This document shows, one piece after another, positions 1-11,353 of a stretch of DNA of 64,000 nucleotides. Location: positions 779,646 through 843,645 of the forward strand of contig RPFO01000097.1 in NCBI GenBank assembly GCA_009746045.1, in the 5' to 3' direction. The first letter of the stretch is position 1. Each line of letters starts with the position of its first letter. The notes beneath the pieces were generated by a model, which was not told the DNA's origin, ran no database searches, and was given only the letters and a program-made list of their open reading frames with translations. The position numbers and the translations under genes were made by a program. Source of the DNA: Mesostigma viride (taxonomy: Eukaryota > Streptophyta > Mesostigmatophyceae > Mesostigmatales > Mesostigmataceae).

Positions 1-1
1 G

Positions 2-3000
2 GAGAACCCGGAGGAGAAGGGGATGGAGGAGCACCAGCCGGGCGACGCGCGCGCCATGGCACTCAAGCTGCCGCATCCGCCTGCCTGCCACCGGGAGGTG
101 AGGGCGCTGCATGCGCGCTCCAGGGTGCTCCAGGGTGGGGTCATCCCGCGCGAGGCAGGAAAGGCATTACCCATTACGCATCACCCAACGCGGAAGCATC
201 CGCTGCTGCCGCACGTTTCTATAGTGCCGCGCGGACGCCGATGGGTGGCTGGGCTTGGAGAGAAGAACTTGAATGTGGCCATGTGGGGTGGTCTCTTAAA
301 GGCCAACGTATAAGCCCGACTATGGATCGAGCATCGTGCAGACCTCCCCCCCTGTGTTGGGCTCCTGGTCCCCATGAGGGGGTCCCCGTCGCCCCTACGA
401 CAATGCAGTGGGTGAACCCCTGCCTGTAGCGTGTGTGGCCAACGCGGGGCGTGCGACACACTGCCTCGTTGGCCCTGTGCCGTGGTTCCGAACGCTGGTG
501 GCCGCGTAGCCTCCCTCTGCCGCGACAAGGTCCCACCCTCTGCTTGTATGGGAACGATGCGGGGCGTGGGAAGGATACGGGGCGTGGGCCATCCTTGCTG
601 TTGCCATGAGCATGCACCGGGCTGGGTGGCCCTGGCTGCTCCAGTTGGGTGTGAGCCATATTTGCCTGCTGGCGTCCCCACCACCTCCGCAAGTATGCCC
701 CCCATTGCATATGCTTCCCATTGGGTGTGCCCCCCAGTGCATGTTTTCCCGCATGGGGTGCATGCCAACTCTGACCGCGTCCAACGCTGCCCCACGCGCG
801 CTTGCTTGCTCCCCCGCCCACCCCACTGCGCAAGCGAAAGGGTTCTCCGGAGCCTTAGTGAGGCGTCATGCGGGTGCAGGTAGGTGGGTCTGCTCCGGGA
901 TGCCATCACAAGCACTTCCCCTGCCAACAGCTGTCCATGGACCGCGCCCACACCCACCTGAACGACTGTACATCAGCAACGTGATCCCTTCTGCGGTCGC
1001 CTGCCCACCTGCCCACCTGCCCACCTGCCCACCTGCCCACCTGTGCACGTGCGCCAGGTGCTCAAGTGTCGCAACCTGGCCATCGGCTACGGCGGCAGCT
1101 CCCCTGTGCTGGTCAAGGACGTGGACCTGGTCATCGAGCGCGGCCAGCGGATGGTGGGTGCCCTGCAAGCACGCACACACACATGCGTGGGTGGGTGGGC
1201 GTGTGGCCCCACCCCGCCTGCTCCTTCTCTTGCTGCATGCAACCGTGTGGTGCGGTGGCGCTGCATGATGGGAATGGCGTCGGCGCGTCCCCAGGACTCC
1301 ACCGCACGCGCCTCCTCGATCTCTGCTCTGATGCAAGTGGTCCCATGGTAGCGGCTGGCAGGTCATAAGTGCACGACAGTCTCACGGCGCATGCATGGCA
1401 CAGCAGCCGGCGCCATGGCCCTAGTCGTGCGTGGGTTGGTGGCTGCCAACATCGTCGCCCCGACCTGGCCCAGGCCACGCGGAGCAGCCAGGGGCAAGGG
1501 ATCTTCCCATCCCTGTAATGAGGGAGGACAAGGAAGGACCTTTTCAAAAAAGACAGCCGGCAGCTCTCTTGTGCACGCGTGCCTTGCTCCACCGTTGGCG
1601 ACATCGCTTCTCCAACCTTCATGCCATTGCTGCCGTCGCCGTCACCACCTCCCCCGCCTCCATTTTCCTCGCATCCCTTCACCTTGTTCTTGGCATCCCT
1701 TCACCTTGTTCTCGGCATTCCTTCACCATATTCTTGGCATCCCTTCACCTTGTTCTTGGCATTCCTTCACCTTGTTCTTGGCATTCCTTCACCTTGTTCT
1801 TGGCATCCCTTCACCTTGTTCTTGGCATCCCTGCGGCGCCGCACGCACCTGGCCCCTGCCGCTTCCTGTGCGCTAACCCATGCCGTGCGCTCGCCCAACC
1901 CACTGCGTGTGGGTGGCCACCCCTCGGCGCTGCTGGCGTTTGCCCCCAGCTGGTGCTGGGGCCCAACGGGTGCGGCAAGAGCACACTCATGAAGACGCTG
2001 GCGGGCACGCTGGCGCCGGTGGATGGGGAGCTCGAGCTGGGGGAGGGGGCCAAGATCGGCTTCTTCACGCAGGTGGGTGGGAGGGGGGGGGTTGGCTGCT
2101 TGCTGTCGGATGTGGTCCCCCCGTGTGCACCGTGCATGTATGGGGTCGCAGAGTTGGGGGGGTTGCTTTGGTGGCGGAGAATGTGGGTGTGTGCGCATGC
2201 GGGTGGGGGCCCGTGGGGATGTGAGCGGGATGTGGTTCACGCCGCGCTGGTCAGGGAGCCTGTGCCGGGTGGCAGCAAGGGCGACCCAGGGACTGGGGCC
2301 GGCGGCTCCTTGGCGCCCCCCCTACCGCGTCGGTGCCAACAGCGTGGCCCGGGCTTCGTAGTACACGCGCACGTGCTTGCATGTGGATGCGCACGTGGTC
2401 GTGTGGCTATGCTTGGGGGCCTTGGTGTGTGGTGCTTGGCTGTGATGTGCTGGCGCTTGCATGTGGCTATCTGTGTATCGGACGCTCCCCACCCACTCAC
2501 CGGCTCGCCATGTGTGCGTGCGCATGGGCCCCTTGTCACTGCCACCTGTCACCGCGTGATGCCGCCGTGCGCAGGATCTGGCGCAGGACCTGCCCAAGGA
2601 CAAGGTCGCAGTCGACCACGTGCTGGAGGTATGGGCTATTTAAAGACGATAGCTGCTGGAGGTATGTGTGAAGTATGTCGTACGCCGTTTTCATGATGTG
2701 GTGGGCGCTGTAGATAGGGCACATGCAGGAGGTGTGCGTTGGCGCGTGTCACAAGGGGGGCTGGGCTGTTGCGCTTGGGGGGGGGGACACCATCACGCGC
2801 CACCGTAATTTCGACGTGAGGGGGGGGGGGGGTTGCTATTTTACACGTTTGCACAAGATCTTGTGTGCTGGTGTGCGGTGGCTCAGCCAGCAGTGGAAAG
2901 TGCAGGAGAGCAGGCGGCTGCGATGGGGGGGGGGACCAGACGGGGGACCAGAAACTTGGGGGGGGAAGGAGGGCCAGGACACTGAACAGCTTCCAGTTGG

Positions 3001-6000
3001 ACATGAATTTTCCATCCTACCCTCTCGCACCCTGTGAGATGCACCCGCCCTTATCACCTGCCAAGCCCTGTGAAATGCCGCACGCTGGCGCGAGTGCAGC
3101 AAGCGTGTGCACAATGGGTGTGTGTGGGCAAACACGCTCTTCTCCGTGCCTCCCAGGAGGCATGGAGCCTATCACTGGGGTGGAACCAGGAGAATCTCCA
3201 CACACACACGCTGTGCACGCACCTGCAGCTGCGTTGCCAAAGCGCGGCCAAGCGTGGCCCCGCGTAGACCGCACGGGTGTTGGCCAACCTGCTCCCTTGG
3301 CCAGCGCAGCCAGAGGTCTCCGTGTATGTGGGGGGTCCACCCATCCACTCACGCCCCTGGCCCGCAAGTCTGCGTGTGTTGCCCATGTGCCTGTGCGCGA
3401 CTCATCTCTTGTCGCCCTGGCGGCCCGGCGCACAGGTGGTGCGCAAGGAGGACCCTGGCGTCACCCTGCAGCAGGCACGCGGGGCACTGGGCGCTCTGGG
3501 CCTGCGGGGCCCCTCCCAGCTTCGGCGCATCGGCGACCTGTCAGGGGGAGAGAAGGTGCGTACTGGCTGCCGTCGCACGCCATTCCCCCCCTCCCCCCCC
3601 CCAATCGCCCCTTGTGCTTGTCGCAACGGTCTGCTCTGCAGGGGGAGTAGTGGTGCCTTCTCTCCATAGCCTCGCAGGTGGACAGGGTCCCCCTGCCCAG
3701 GTCACTTTGGCCTGTGGGGTGCCCACATTTTTGTTCTTTCCTTGGCAGGTGAACGCTCCTGTGCTAGTGACGGCGCACCGCAGCCAACCACCTGACGGAA
3801 TGCCATGTGGCCATACCATACCATACCATACCATACCATACCATACCATACCATACCATACCATACCATACCATACCATACCATACCATACCATACCATA
3901 CCATACCATACCATACCATACCATACCATACCATACCATACCATACCATACCATACCATACCATACCATACCATACCATACCATACCATACCATACCATA
4001 CCATACCATCCCATCCCATCCCATCCCATCCTGTCCTCCCCTCGCGCCTCGCTGTTGCCGGCTGCCCGCTGCCTGCCACCACACAGCTCCTGTTGGCTTG
4101 TTTCTGGTTCTCCTGTTGGCTAGGCTGCTCGCGCCTGCTCTACTCAGCTTCCGCCCCCATGCCTGTGGGCCTGCATGAATCATCACGTGGTCCCTGTCGC
4201 CCCCACCGCTTTGGGGGAGGGGGCTTCTTTGCCCCCACCGCTGTGTGTGGGGGGGGAAATTTGTCGCCCCCACCGCTGTGGGGGGGGGGGAGACTTTGGC
4301 GCCCCCACCACACTTGCGCGCCGACTCGGGAGCAGTCCCTACGCTGCCGCCCCCACCCCCGCACACTCCTCTCTGGAACCCCCCGCCCCCCGCCCCCCCC
4401 CCCGCCCCCCCCCCCCCCCCGCCCCCGCCCCCTCCCCGCCCCCCGCCCCCGCCCCCGCCCCCGCCCCCAGCCCCCGCCCCCCGCCCCCGCCCCCGCCCTC
4501 CCATCCGTTGGTGCCTGGCTTGTTCCGAGTGGCAGCCCGCACACGTTGCAAGGCAGGGACTGTGACGACACGGCTCTCACCCTTATCTTGCGGCTGCTCG
4601 TGCCCCTGGCCTTGCCGTGTGGCACGCGCTCTTGCGGCTGCTCATGCCCCTGGCCTTGCCGTGTGGCACGCGCGCTGATTTGGGCCACCACCCCCGTGTC
4701 GGCGCTGCATCCCTCGTGTTTGACCCACGGGCTTTTCACCCCCCCACGCGCGCGGCCCGCGTGTGTCGGACGCCAGGCGCGCATCGCCCTCGCCGCGTTT
4801 GTGCTGTGCCCCTGCAACGTACTGCTGCTCGATGAGGTGAGGTGGGGATGGAGGGTAGGCCAGGTTTAAAGGGGGGGGGGAGAGACATGGTTAGGGGGGG
4901 GGGGGCACAAGGTGAAGGGTCGGGCGGGAGACAAGGGGGTGGTAGGGCACAAGACGTGGTAGGACGAGGGGAAGGGGCAGTAAACGAGGGGTGGAATTGC
5001 CGGAAGCAAGCAGTGGCTGGGCATGGACCAGTGGGCGCCATTCCTTGGGGTGGAGTGGACGAAAGGTGGCAGAGGATGCCCCTTGCTGCAGTGGGTGGCC
5101 GTGCTCCAACGGATCGTGTTGGGATGATGTTTTCTTTGGGGGAGGGGAAGGGGGGGGGGGAGATATTTGGGTGAACTGTTTGTGGGGGTGAGGGTTAGGG
5201 GTTGCAAGTCCCAGGTTGTGGGTTTGGGGATGGGAGGTGGGGGTAGCATTTGTGTTGCCAGCCAAAGAACCCTACCTCCCCCTTTTGGACAATGGGGGGG
5301 CGGGCATGCCGGGGACTCGTCAGTTGCAGCCGCGCCCTTTCAGCCCTGCCGCGTATGGCATCACCTTCCCAAGTTTTGCATCCCATCACGCACATCCCAC
5401 TAATCACGCCCAGTGTTCGTGTTCATTATGCACATTAGCAGGGAAAACGCGGCTTGTGGCTGATGCAAGCATGTATATTGGGGAGGGGGGGGAGGCGCAC
5501 AGTCACGTGGCTTGCACGTGGGTCGCGCTCTCTTCCTTGTGTGCTGCGTCGCATGGGCTCAGAGCACCCCCCTGGTGGTGGTCCTAGCAAGCTCTGCCAC
5601 GGGGTGTGTGCCGCCAACCCACCGTCGTGTCATGCGGCGCCGCAGCGGCCTCGTTCCACGAAACTCTCGCCACGGCACGTTCTGGGGCGTCTTACCGTGC
5701 TCCCCCGCGTGTCTACGGCCTGCCACCTGTCACGCTGCCTCTCCCTCCTGGCTGCCTGGTAGGGGCGGACGCCCCCTGCATCGCAGGGCACAAGGCGGTG
5801 CAGATGGTGATGGGCATGGGGCCAGGTAGGGGTCAGGTGGCTGGTCACACCGCCCTCGCTTGTTGTGTGTTGGAGTTTTCGCTCTTTACACCCTATCCTC
5901 TACCTACCTGATACCTCCTTTCTCTTCCTGCCCGCTCCCCTCTCTCATGCCCCCCTTGCTGACTGGCCGCTCCCCTCACACTCGTGTGCTGCGGGTGCCG

Positions 6001-8146
6001 CGCTGCCGCCGCGTGCGCAGGCGAGCAACCACCTGGACGTGTCTACCAAGAACGCCGTGGTGGACGGACTCAGCCTGTACACGGGTACGCGCACGCCCGC
6101 ACGTAGGCATGGATGGCCCCCTGACCACGCCTGACCCCCTTGCCATCCCCCTTTTCTTTATCCGGGAATGGCCCCGGGTGGGATCCCCTGCCCAACCCGC
6201 ACGCACCATACCACGCACACGGCCTCAACCACGCACACGCGCACACGCAGGCCCTCAGCCACGCACACGCACGAGCTGGCCGCTGTGCTCGTGTGGCTGC
6301 TGGCCACCGCATCGCCCACGCCCAATCATCGGCCACCATGCGCTGTGAATGCGGCCCCACTCCTCATCCCGTCACCTTGCCTCCTCCTGTCGCCTTGCCT
6401 GACCGCAGCACGTATGCGCATTTGCACCCCTCTCCTTGTTGCCCTGCCTGACCACCCCCTTTTCCCCTCCCCTGTGGGTGGCGCCCCTCCCCCCTCAGGC
6501 GCTCTGGTGGTCATCTCCCACGACCGCGGCTTCTGTGAGGCCCTCTCCCCCACACACCTGCTGCGCGTGCTGCCCAACCGCACGCTCGTACAGCGCGCCA
6601 TCAGCGCCGACGAGCTGACGGATGACGACTTTGAGCACCCAGACGAGGGCGAGGAGATGTACGCGGGGGCGGCCGGCAGCAAGTACGTTGGGGCGAGCAA
6701 GAACAACACGGATGTCAAGAGTAAGGCAGCGACCAAGGCCCCCGAAGCCACAGTCGCCGCCAGCAAAGGGAAGGGGCCAGCGCTCGCAACCACCAAGCCC
6801 GCTAGCCCCGCCAAGCCAGCTGGCCTACCCAAGCCGAGCAAGGCGGCTGATACTGGCGCCCCAAACGGTGCTGCGGTCGCCGTGGAGGAGGCGCAGGCCA
6901 AGGCTGTGGGGGCCCAGGGGGCCACTGCAGCCACCAGCAACAGCGGGGGTGCGGTGGCCGCAGCGGCGGCGGCGGCAGGCGGCAAGGGCTTGAGCTACGC
7001 CGAGCGCAAGGAGCTGACCAAGGTAGGTGGGTGGGTTTTACAGGGATTTGAGTGGTCACACGCATGAGGGCGGATGGGATGTGGGTGGGTGTTGGCATGC
7101 CAGCTCAGAGGTGGCGTGCGCGGCTGCAGCGGGGACCGCCGTGTGCCAGCAGTTAGTGATGGCAAGCGGGGTGCTTGCCCCGCCGACGCGGGCGCGCTGG
7201 CATGGACATGGGGTCCTCACAAATGGCACGCCGCCCACCGACCACGAGCATGAGAATGCCACCATGCGCCCAGCCCACGCAAGGTGGCGGCGCGCAGTAG
7301 CCGCCCAGATGCCTCCCCCTGCGAGGGGCAGCGCTGGGAGATGGTTGGGCAAGGGGGGCGGGGCGGCAAGGGGATGGCTCGAACAGTTGCTGCCATCGTA
7401 GCTGGGTGGCGGCATCTTGTGTAGCGACGCAATGCATGCAAGCGAGGCATCGGCAACCACTAAAGTGACTTTTTGCCTGGCATGTTGGTGTTTTACCGCC
7501 GGGGAGTAACGCAGCTACTAGTGATAAAAATTGGTACTGTGGCGGATGGATGACAAGATTTCTGGCCTGCGCTGGTTGTCTCCTTGACAAGGGACGAGTT
7601 GTCGTGAGGTCGGGCTCCCACTGGCTGTCACGCCTGCCCGTGGAGCTGTGGCCGCGGCAAGTCGCCGCCACTTGGCATCGGCGGGCGTGGGCTATGTCCG
7701 CGCATGCTCCCCTAGCCATCCTCATGTCGCCGCCGGTCGGTGGCGTGTGTGCGCTTGCCGGCACCCGCGTACGTGGTGTTATGAACAGGATGGAACGGGC
7801 GGTGGTGAACAGGTGATGTCCATGTCCCTGTCTGCACTTGATGACTTGGTGGACAGCGTGGTGATGCTTAGAGTGCTTTGTACTGATGATGTTGCATGGC
7901 TTGCTCTTTTCTGCGGAGCTGCAGATTCGGAGCCGGCTGGACAAGGTGCTGAAGCAGATCAAGGAACACGAGGAAAAGGCCGCTGCGACGTCGGCGGAGA
8001 TGCTGGTGCCCGGCAAGACCGCAGGGAGCCTGATGGAGTTGCAGGCAAAGTTGACAGGAATTGAAGCATCTCAGATGCAGTTAGAGAAGGAATGGGAGGA
8101 GCTGGAGACACAAATGCTGCAACTTAAGGAGATGGGTATTTTTTAG
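2..8146 (+). CDS. ABCF-family ATP-binding cassette protein, 3' part of gene (9 exons)
   Basis: Soluble twin-ATPase of the ABCF/Uup type; family members act on ribosomes or translation and have no membrane segments. Exons placed by GT-AG sites and kept frame: 2-97, 1058-1153, 1950-2072, 2575-2628, 3436-3555, 4777-4836, 6021-6084, 6499-7022, 7925-8146 (stop TAG 8144-8146), giving about 452 residues. Exon 3 has the Walker A motif (GPNGCGKST), exon 5 ends in the signature LSGGEK, exon 6 gives Walker B (NVLLLDE), exon 7 the D-loop (SNHLD), and exon 8 the switch His (ISHDRGF) followed by a long Ala/Lys/Pro-rich linker. Exon 9 is a charged coiled coil like the Uup C-terminal domain. All of this is the second ATPase domain; the first lies left of the window. 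Family assignment is firm, the subfamily number is not. Confidence 0.93.
1001..1043. repeat. 8-bp tandem repeat in ABCF intron 1
   Basis: About five copies of CTGCCCAC directly before the exon 2 acceptor (AG at 1056-1057). It forms a pyrimidine-rich stretch that may serve as the polypyrimidine tract. Confidence 0.85.
1673..1831. repeat. 22-bp minisatellite in ABCF intron 2
   Basis: Seven units of 22 bp, each reading roughly ATCCCTTCACCTTGTTCTTGGC, with a few substitutions (ATTCC for ATCCC; CATATTC in one unit). They make open frames in several phases that have no coding meaning. Confidence 0.9.
3811..4030. repeat. CCATA pentanucleotide microsatellite
   Basis: Thirty-nine perfect CCATA units (3811-4005) followed by five CCATC units (4006-4030), in ABCF intron 5 between exons 5 and 6. 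The long Tyr-His-Thr-Ile-Pro and Trp-Tyr-Gly-Met-Val frames here come from the repeat and are not genes. Confidence 0.98.
4379..4500. repeat. Poly-C / CCCCCG tract in ABCF intron 5
   Basis: An almost pure C run with scattered G, about 120 bp long. The G-rich complement has many G4+ runs and could form quadruplexes or i-motifs. It lies upstream of exon 6 (4777). Confidence 0.9.
7557..7587 (+). repeat. 31-bp fragment of the Penelope-like terminal repeat in the last ABCF intron
   Basis: These 31 bases match the 3' end of the 214-bp direct repeats at 9170-9383 and 13676-13889 (ending ...GGTTGTCTCCTTGA). The fragment lies between exons 8 and 9 of the ABCF gene and looks like a strongly 5'-truncated insertion or a deleted copy. 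Confidence 0.75.
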
Positions 8147-9040
8147 TTGGCAGGGATCTAACAAGTTCTGGATCATCTTGTGGGTTCCATTCAATTACTT
8201 TTACTTCCTTGTTGTCCCACAGAAACCTGTTATCTGTGCCAACATTAGTCTGGGTTGATCATGCCAATGTCGCAAACACGTTGCGAACTTTGCACAATAA
8301 CGAGTATCAATGAGACAACCAGCAGGCTGCTTCATTAGGACCCATGATGTTAAGGGTAGGCATTTTTTTTGTGGTTAAAAGTCAGCTTTGGTTGCATATC
8401 ATTCCTATCATTGGTTGCATATCGTTTGGGAGGTGCTCTGTGATGATTGCGACCCATAAGTGTGGACATCAATCCATCCCCCACTAGTTTAGGGTACTAA
8501 CCCCCATTGTACACCGATGGTAAGCTGCTTGAGGATGCAGGGCTTGAGGGACTATCCTTACTCCGTGCCCGCATGATTCACAAGGAGAAATGGGCTGCCA
8601 TTTGCAATAAGCACCTACCTGAATGGTACGATCCTGTTGTCTCCTCACGGCCCCCGCGGCCCATTTCCAGCCAGGGTAGACGTCCGCAGGTAGAGATTAT
8701 TGGGCGGGCTTAAGACTGGCCAGCCAGGTAGACACCTCCTCCTATGGCAGGGTCCCCTTGTCCCGTCGCAACCCACTGGCAAACTTGTGTGTGCCCCGCA
8801 CCGACGCAGTGCGACCCGGACCTACATGACACAATGGCTTGAGGATGCAGGGCTTCTGGGACTATCTGCAGTGAGACAACTATGCCTGGACACATGGCGA
8901 TCCAACGCCGTGGAAGGACTAGGGTAGTTGTCTGAGAGGAAAGACGCGAAGGCCGCGGGAGCCGCGTGGCTATCTCTAGGAAGTCCTGCATGGTCCAGGG
9001 AGACAGAGGGTAACAAGAAAGGTTGATAGGGAAAACACAC

Positions 9041-9071
<31 letters not shown>

Positions 9072-9169
9072 CCAACAACAACAAAAACAACCAAAACTAA
9101 GAAGGAAAAGAGGGAACGCATACACACATACACGAAGGGGCTAAAAGAAAAAGTAAGGAGTATACATCA
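8147..9169. other. Region after the ABCF gene, no gene recognised
   Basis: The start should contain the ABCF 3' UTR. Two imperfect direct repeats (8527-8557 and 8837-8866, GCTTGAGGATGCAGGGCTT core) lie about 310 bp apart. Short frames around them (8507-8713; 8826-8927) include LEDAGL...LGLS-type text that could be the tail of a decayed non-LTR element, but no domain can be named. A CA-rich microsatellite runs at about 9031-9072, followed by A-rich DNA. Confidence 0.6.
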
Positions 9170-9383
9170 TCAAGCAATCTGTTTCCGGCCCCGCCGTCTA
9201 GGTCATCTAGTCGCTCTACACGTAAGCCAGCCATTATTTCAATGCACAAGGCTACACATTTCCATCACCATTCATATTCATCATCCTGAACGACTCGAAC
9301 ACGCGGACAAGATAACGGCAGGCTCGAGCTACCATGGTCCGGATTCTCCCGATTTCTGGCCTGCGCTGGTTGTCTCCTTGATA
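9170..9383 (+). repeat. Direct terminal repeat, upstream copy (candidate Penelope pLTR)
   Basis: 214 bp, nearly identical to 13676-13889 in the same orientation (a few substitutions such as CAATCTG/CAAGCTG and CCATGG/CCATCG). The pair flanks the broken Penelope-like coding region. Members of that class often carry direct pseudo-LTRs from tandem or partly tandem insertion. Confidence 0.8.
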
Positions 9384-10344
9384 TTAGATTGGTTGAATAT
9401 AGTTCGTTTTCGGCTAGGAGGCGTGGCCTTTGCATGACGGGCAAGAGGATTTCAGCCGTGGGCAACCAAGCACACATGTCGTCGGGCTAGTCCGGCGAGT
9501 GGGCACGTGAACCGGCACTCCCGGTCACACACGACACCATAGAGATAGTCAGCTGCACCGCCTCATGTCGGCAAAACCCACAGTTCCATCGAAATCGTTT
9601 CACCCGCCGGCACTTCCTCTCCGCGTTTCCTCAACCTCGTTTTCAGGATCGTACTCATCGTTCCTGCATTTTCCTCTTCCACGCAGGTTGTGGCTTTTTT
9701 GAAAGCCACGAATGTACCCGGGGATGGGACGCTTCGGCTGCCTTAATGCCTACATATTCAATACGATGTCCCCCTCTCACCTTCCTCCATCATTCCGCTC
9801 ACATTGCACTACGTGGCTGTGTTTTGTTATTGTTCTTGTTCTTGTTTGTTTTGCTGTTCTTGTCATTTTTCCTTTACTCTTACTGATGGAGCTGGGCTGG
9901 GCTGCGCGCTATGTGTGCTACTCTCGTGTTTTTCTGTGGGCACTTGAGAGACTAACCAAGGATCGGGGCCCCCACACGGCAATCTCAGCCTTTGCTTTTG
10001 TTTACCCTCCCATATCTCTTGACAAACGCCAAAAAAACACAAAGGCAGGAGCACGGTGACTCATGTGGAACATGAAGAAGGGAAATCTTTTCGTTACAGG
10101 AAAGAGGTGTCAAGTATGACAATTGGAAGGCCCCCCCACCGGGAATACACATGCTCCGAGTCCTTTCAGCTGTGTTGTTAGCCACATCCTGCCCCGGGGA
10201 GATGCATCATGGACCACCGCTCTCGCGTAACGGATGTTACGCAGTGAATATTGACTTACCTCAATATGCTCCGCTCTGGTTCTGTTTGTTGTCTTAGCTC
10301 TCAGTGCATCTGAATCATCATGAAACACCTTATGACTTTCTGGC
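9384..10344. other. Non-coding part of the Penelope-like element or its flank
   Basis: No convincing coding region. Pyrimidine-rich DNA with several short frames lies between the upstream terminal repeat and the first recognisable protein segment. It may be the 5' untranslated region of the element. Confidence 0.5.
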
Positions 10345-11232
10345 ATGCTCTTACCCTCCACAGAATACGGCAATCAAGTGGCATTGATTACCGGACGTAC
10401 ACTGTTTTTTCTGATTTACACTGCTATTTCTCGGCAGTTCCCCTATCGTATCTCCTCAAAGGAATGGCGGAAGCGTTGTCGCATCAACACGCGCCATAAC
10501 CATCACTGCAAGGATGACCATACTCTACGTCGCCTCCGGCGCTTACAGCGCACGCATTTGTCGCTTACCAACTCCACTCGCCCACACCCCGAAAGCACCC
10601 GTCACGTCATTTATGCCATTTACAACCGCAGGTACCCTCAACGTATCTTCGTAACTTGGCCAGACGGCAACGGGATGCCTGGACGCGTTTTCAGGAACAT
10701 GTCTGAGCAGCACGCCGCCTTCATATTGGCCGCCCTGCCACCAACGACGACACCCCCCTACATGGCCCCATGGCCCAATACGGGTGGTGGGATTGGCGGG
10801 TCGTACCCTTGGAACATGTCCCCGGCACCTTTACCGGCGCAGCTTTTCGCAAAGCCGCAGGGCATTGGGAAACTTTTTGGAAACGAATGTTACATGCTGC
10901 CCCACGGTTTTTGCATTGAAGGCAAGAGCTTCAAAGCTCGGTCTCGACGCCGCCCGCCTCCCCCCCGGTCCCGCCCTCTTATGTTCATCCGTGCCTGGTG
11001 TCTGAAGCACAATCTCCACCCATATCGCCCCTATCCCCCCAGCGTCACCCCGCCCCTCCACCTTCCACACATGTGTCCCCGATCCTTCCCTTTACTCCAC
11101 CAGTCTCCGCTGCTTACGTCACATGTCTCGGCTTATGCAACGCGGCAACTTTCATGCATCCTATCTCAAAGCCTGCAGCTTGAAGAAGCTTACCAGCTTA
11201 CACATTGCCGTCGGGTCGTGCTCCCCATCTGA
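10345..11232 (+). pseudogene. Penelope-like element, N-terminal segment with possible GIY-YIG nuclease relic
   Basis: An open frame of about 295 codons with a basic start (Arg/His/Lys-rich, about 10441-10560). Around 10600-10725 it reads VIYAIYNRRYPQRIFV, then T, and further on R and H residues. This spacing resembles the IY...(I/Y)xG...R...H core of GIY-YIG nucleases, though the second Gly is missing. It lies upstream of the reverse transcriptase, where a permuted Penelope-like element would carry its nuclease. The later part is low-complexity Pro-rich text and probably out of frame. The nuclease reading is an inference from pattern only. Confidence 0.45.
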
Positions 11233-11353
11233 TCTGCAAGTCCCCTGCTCCCATGCCACTAGTCTGCGAGGCCTTCTCTCACGTATCATTCGGCACCGTG
11301 TCAATGGGAATGCAGATGCACTGCGTCCGGCCGTTTACTGATCTCACCTTTCA

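Noticed and set aside
181-957. 258-codon minus-strand frame in ABCF intron 1
   Set aside because: GC-rich DNA gives long chance frames on many phases here. No domain is seen and it opposes the host gene.
3541-4869. Long open frames on both strands through the CCATA and poly-C tracts
   Set aside because: They read only repeat peptides (Tyr-His-Thr-Ile-Pro, poly-Gly, poly-Pro) and lie in an intron defined by good ABCF exons on both sides.
9170-9383. Hammerhead ribozyme in the Penelope-type terminal repeat
   Set aside because: Such ribozymes are known in Penelope-like elements. The closest match (minus strand, CTAGATGA ... GGAAAC, about 9185-9212) has an extra base in the core and no convincing stems.
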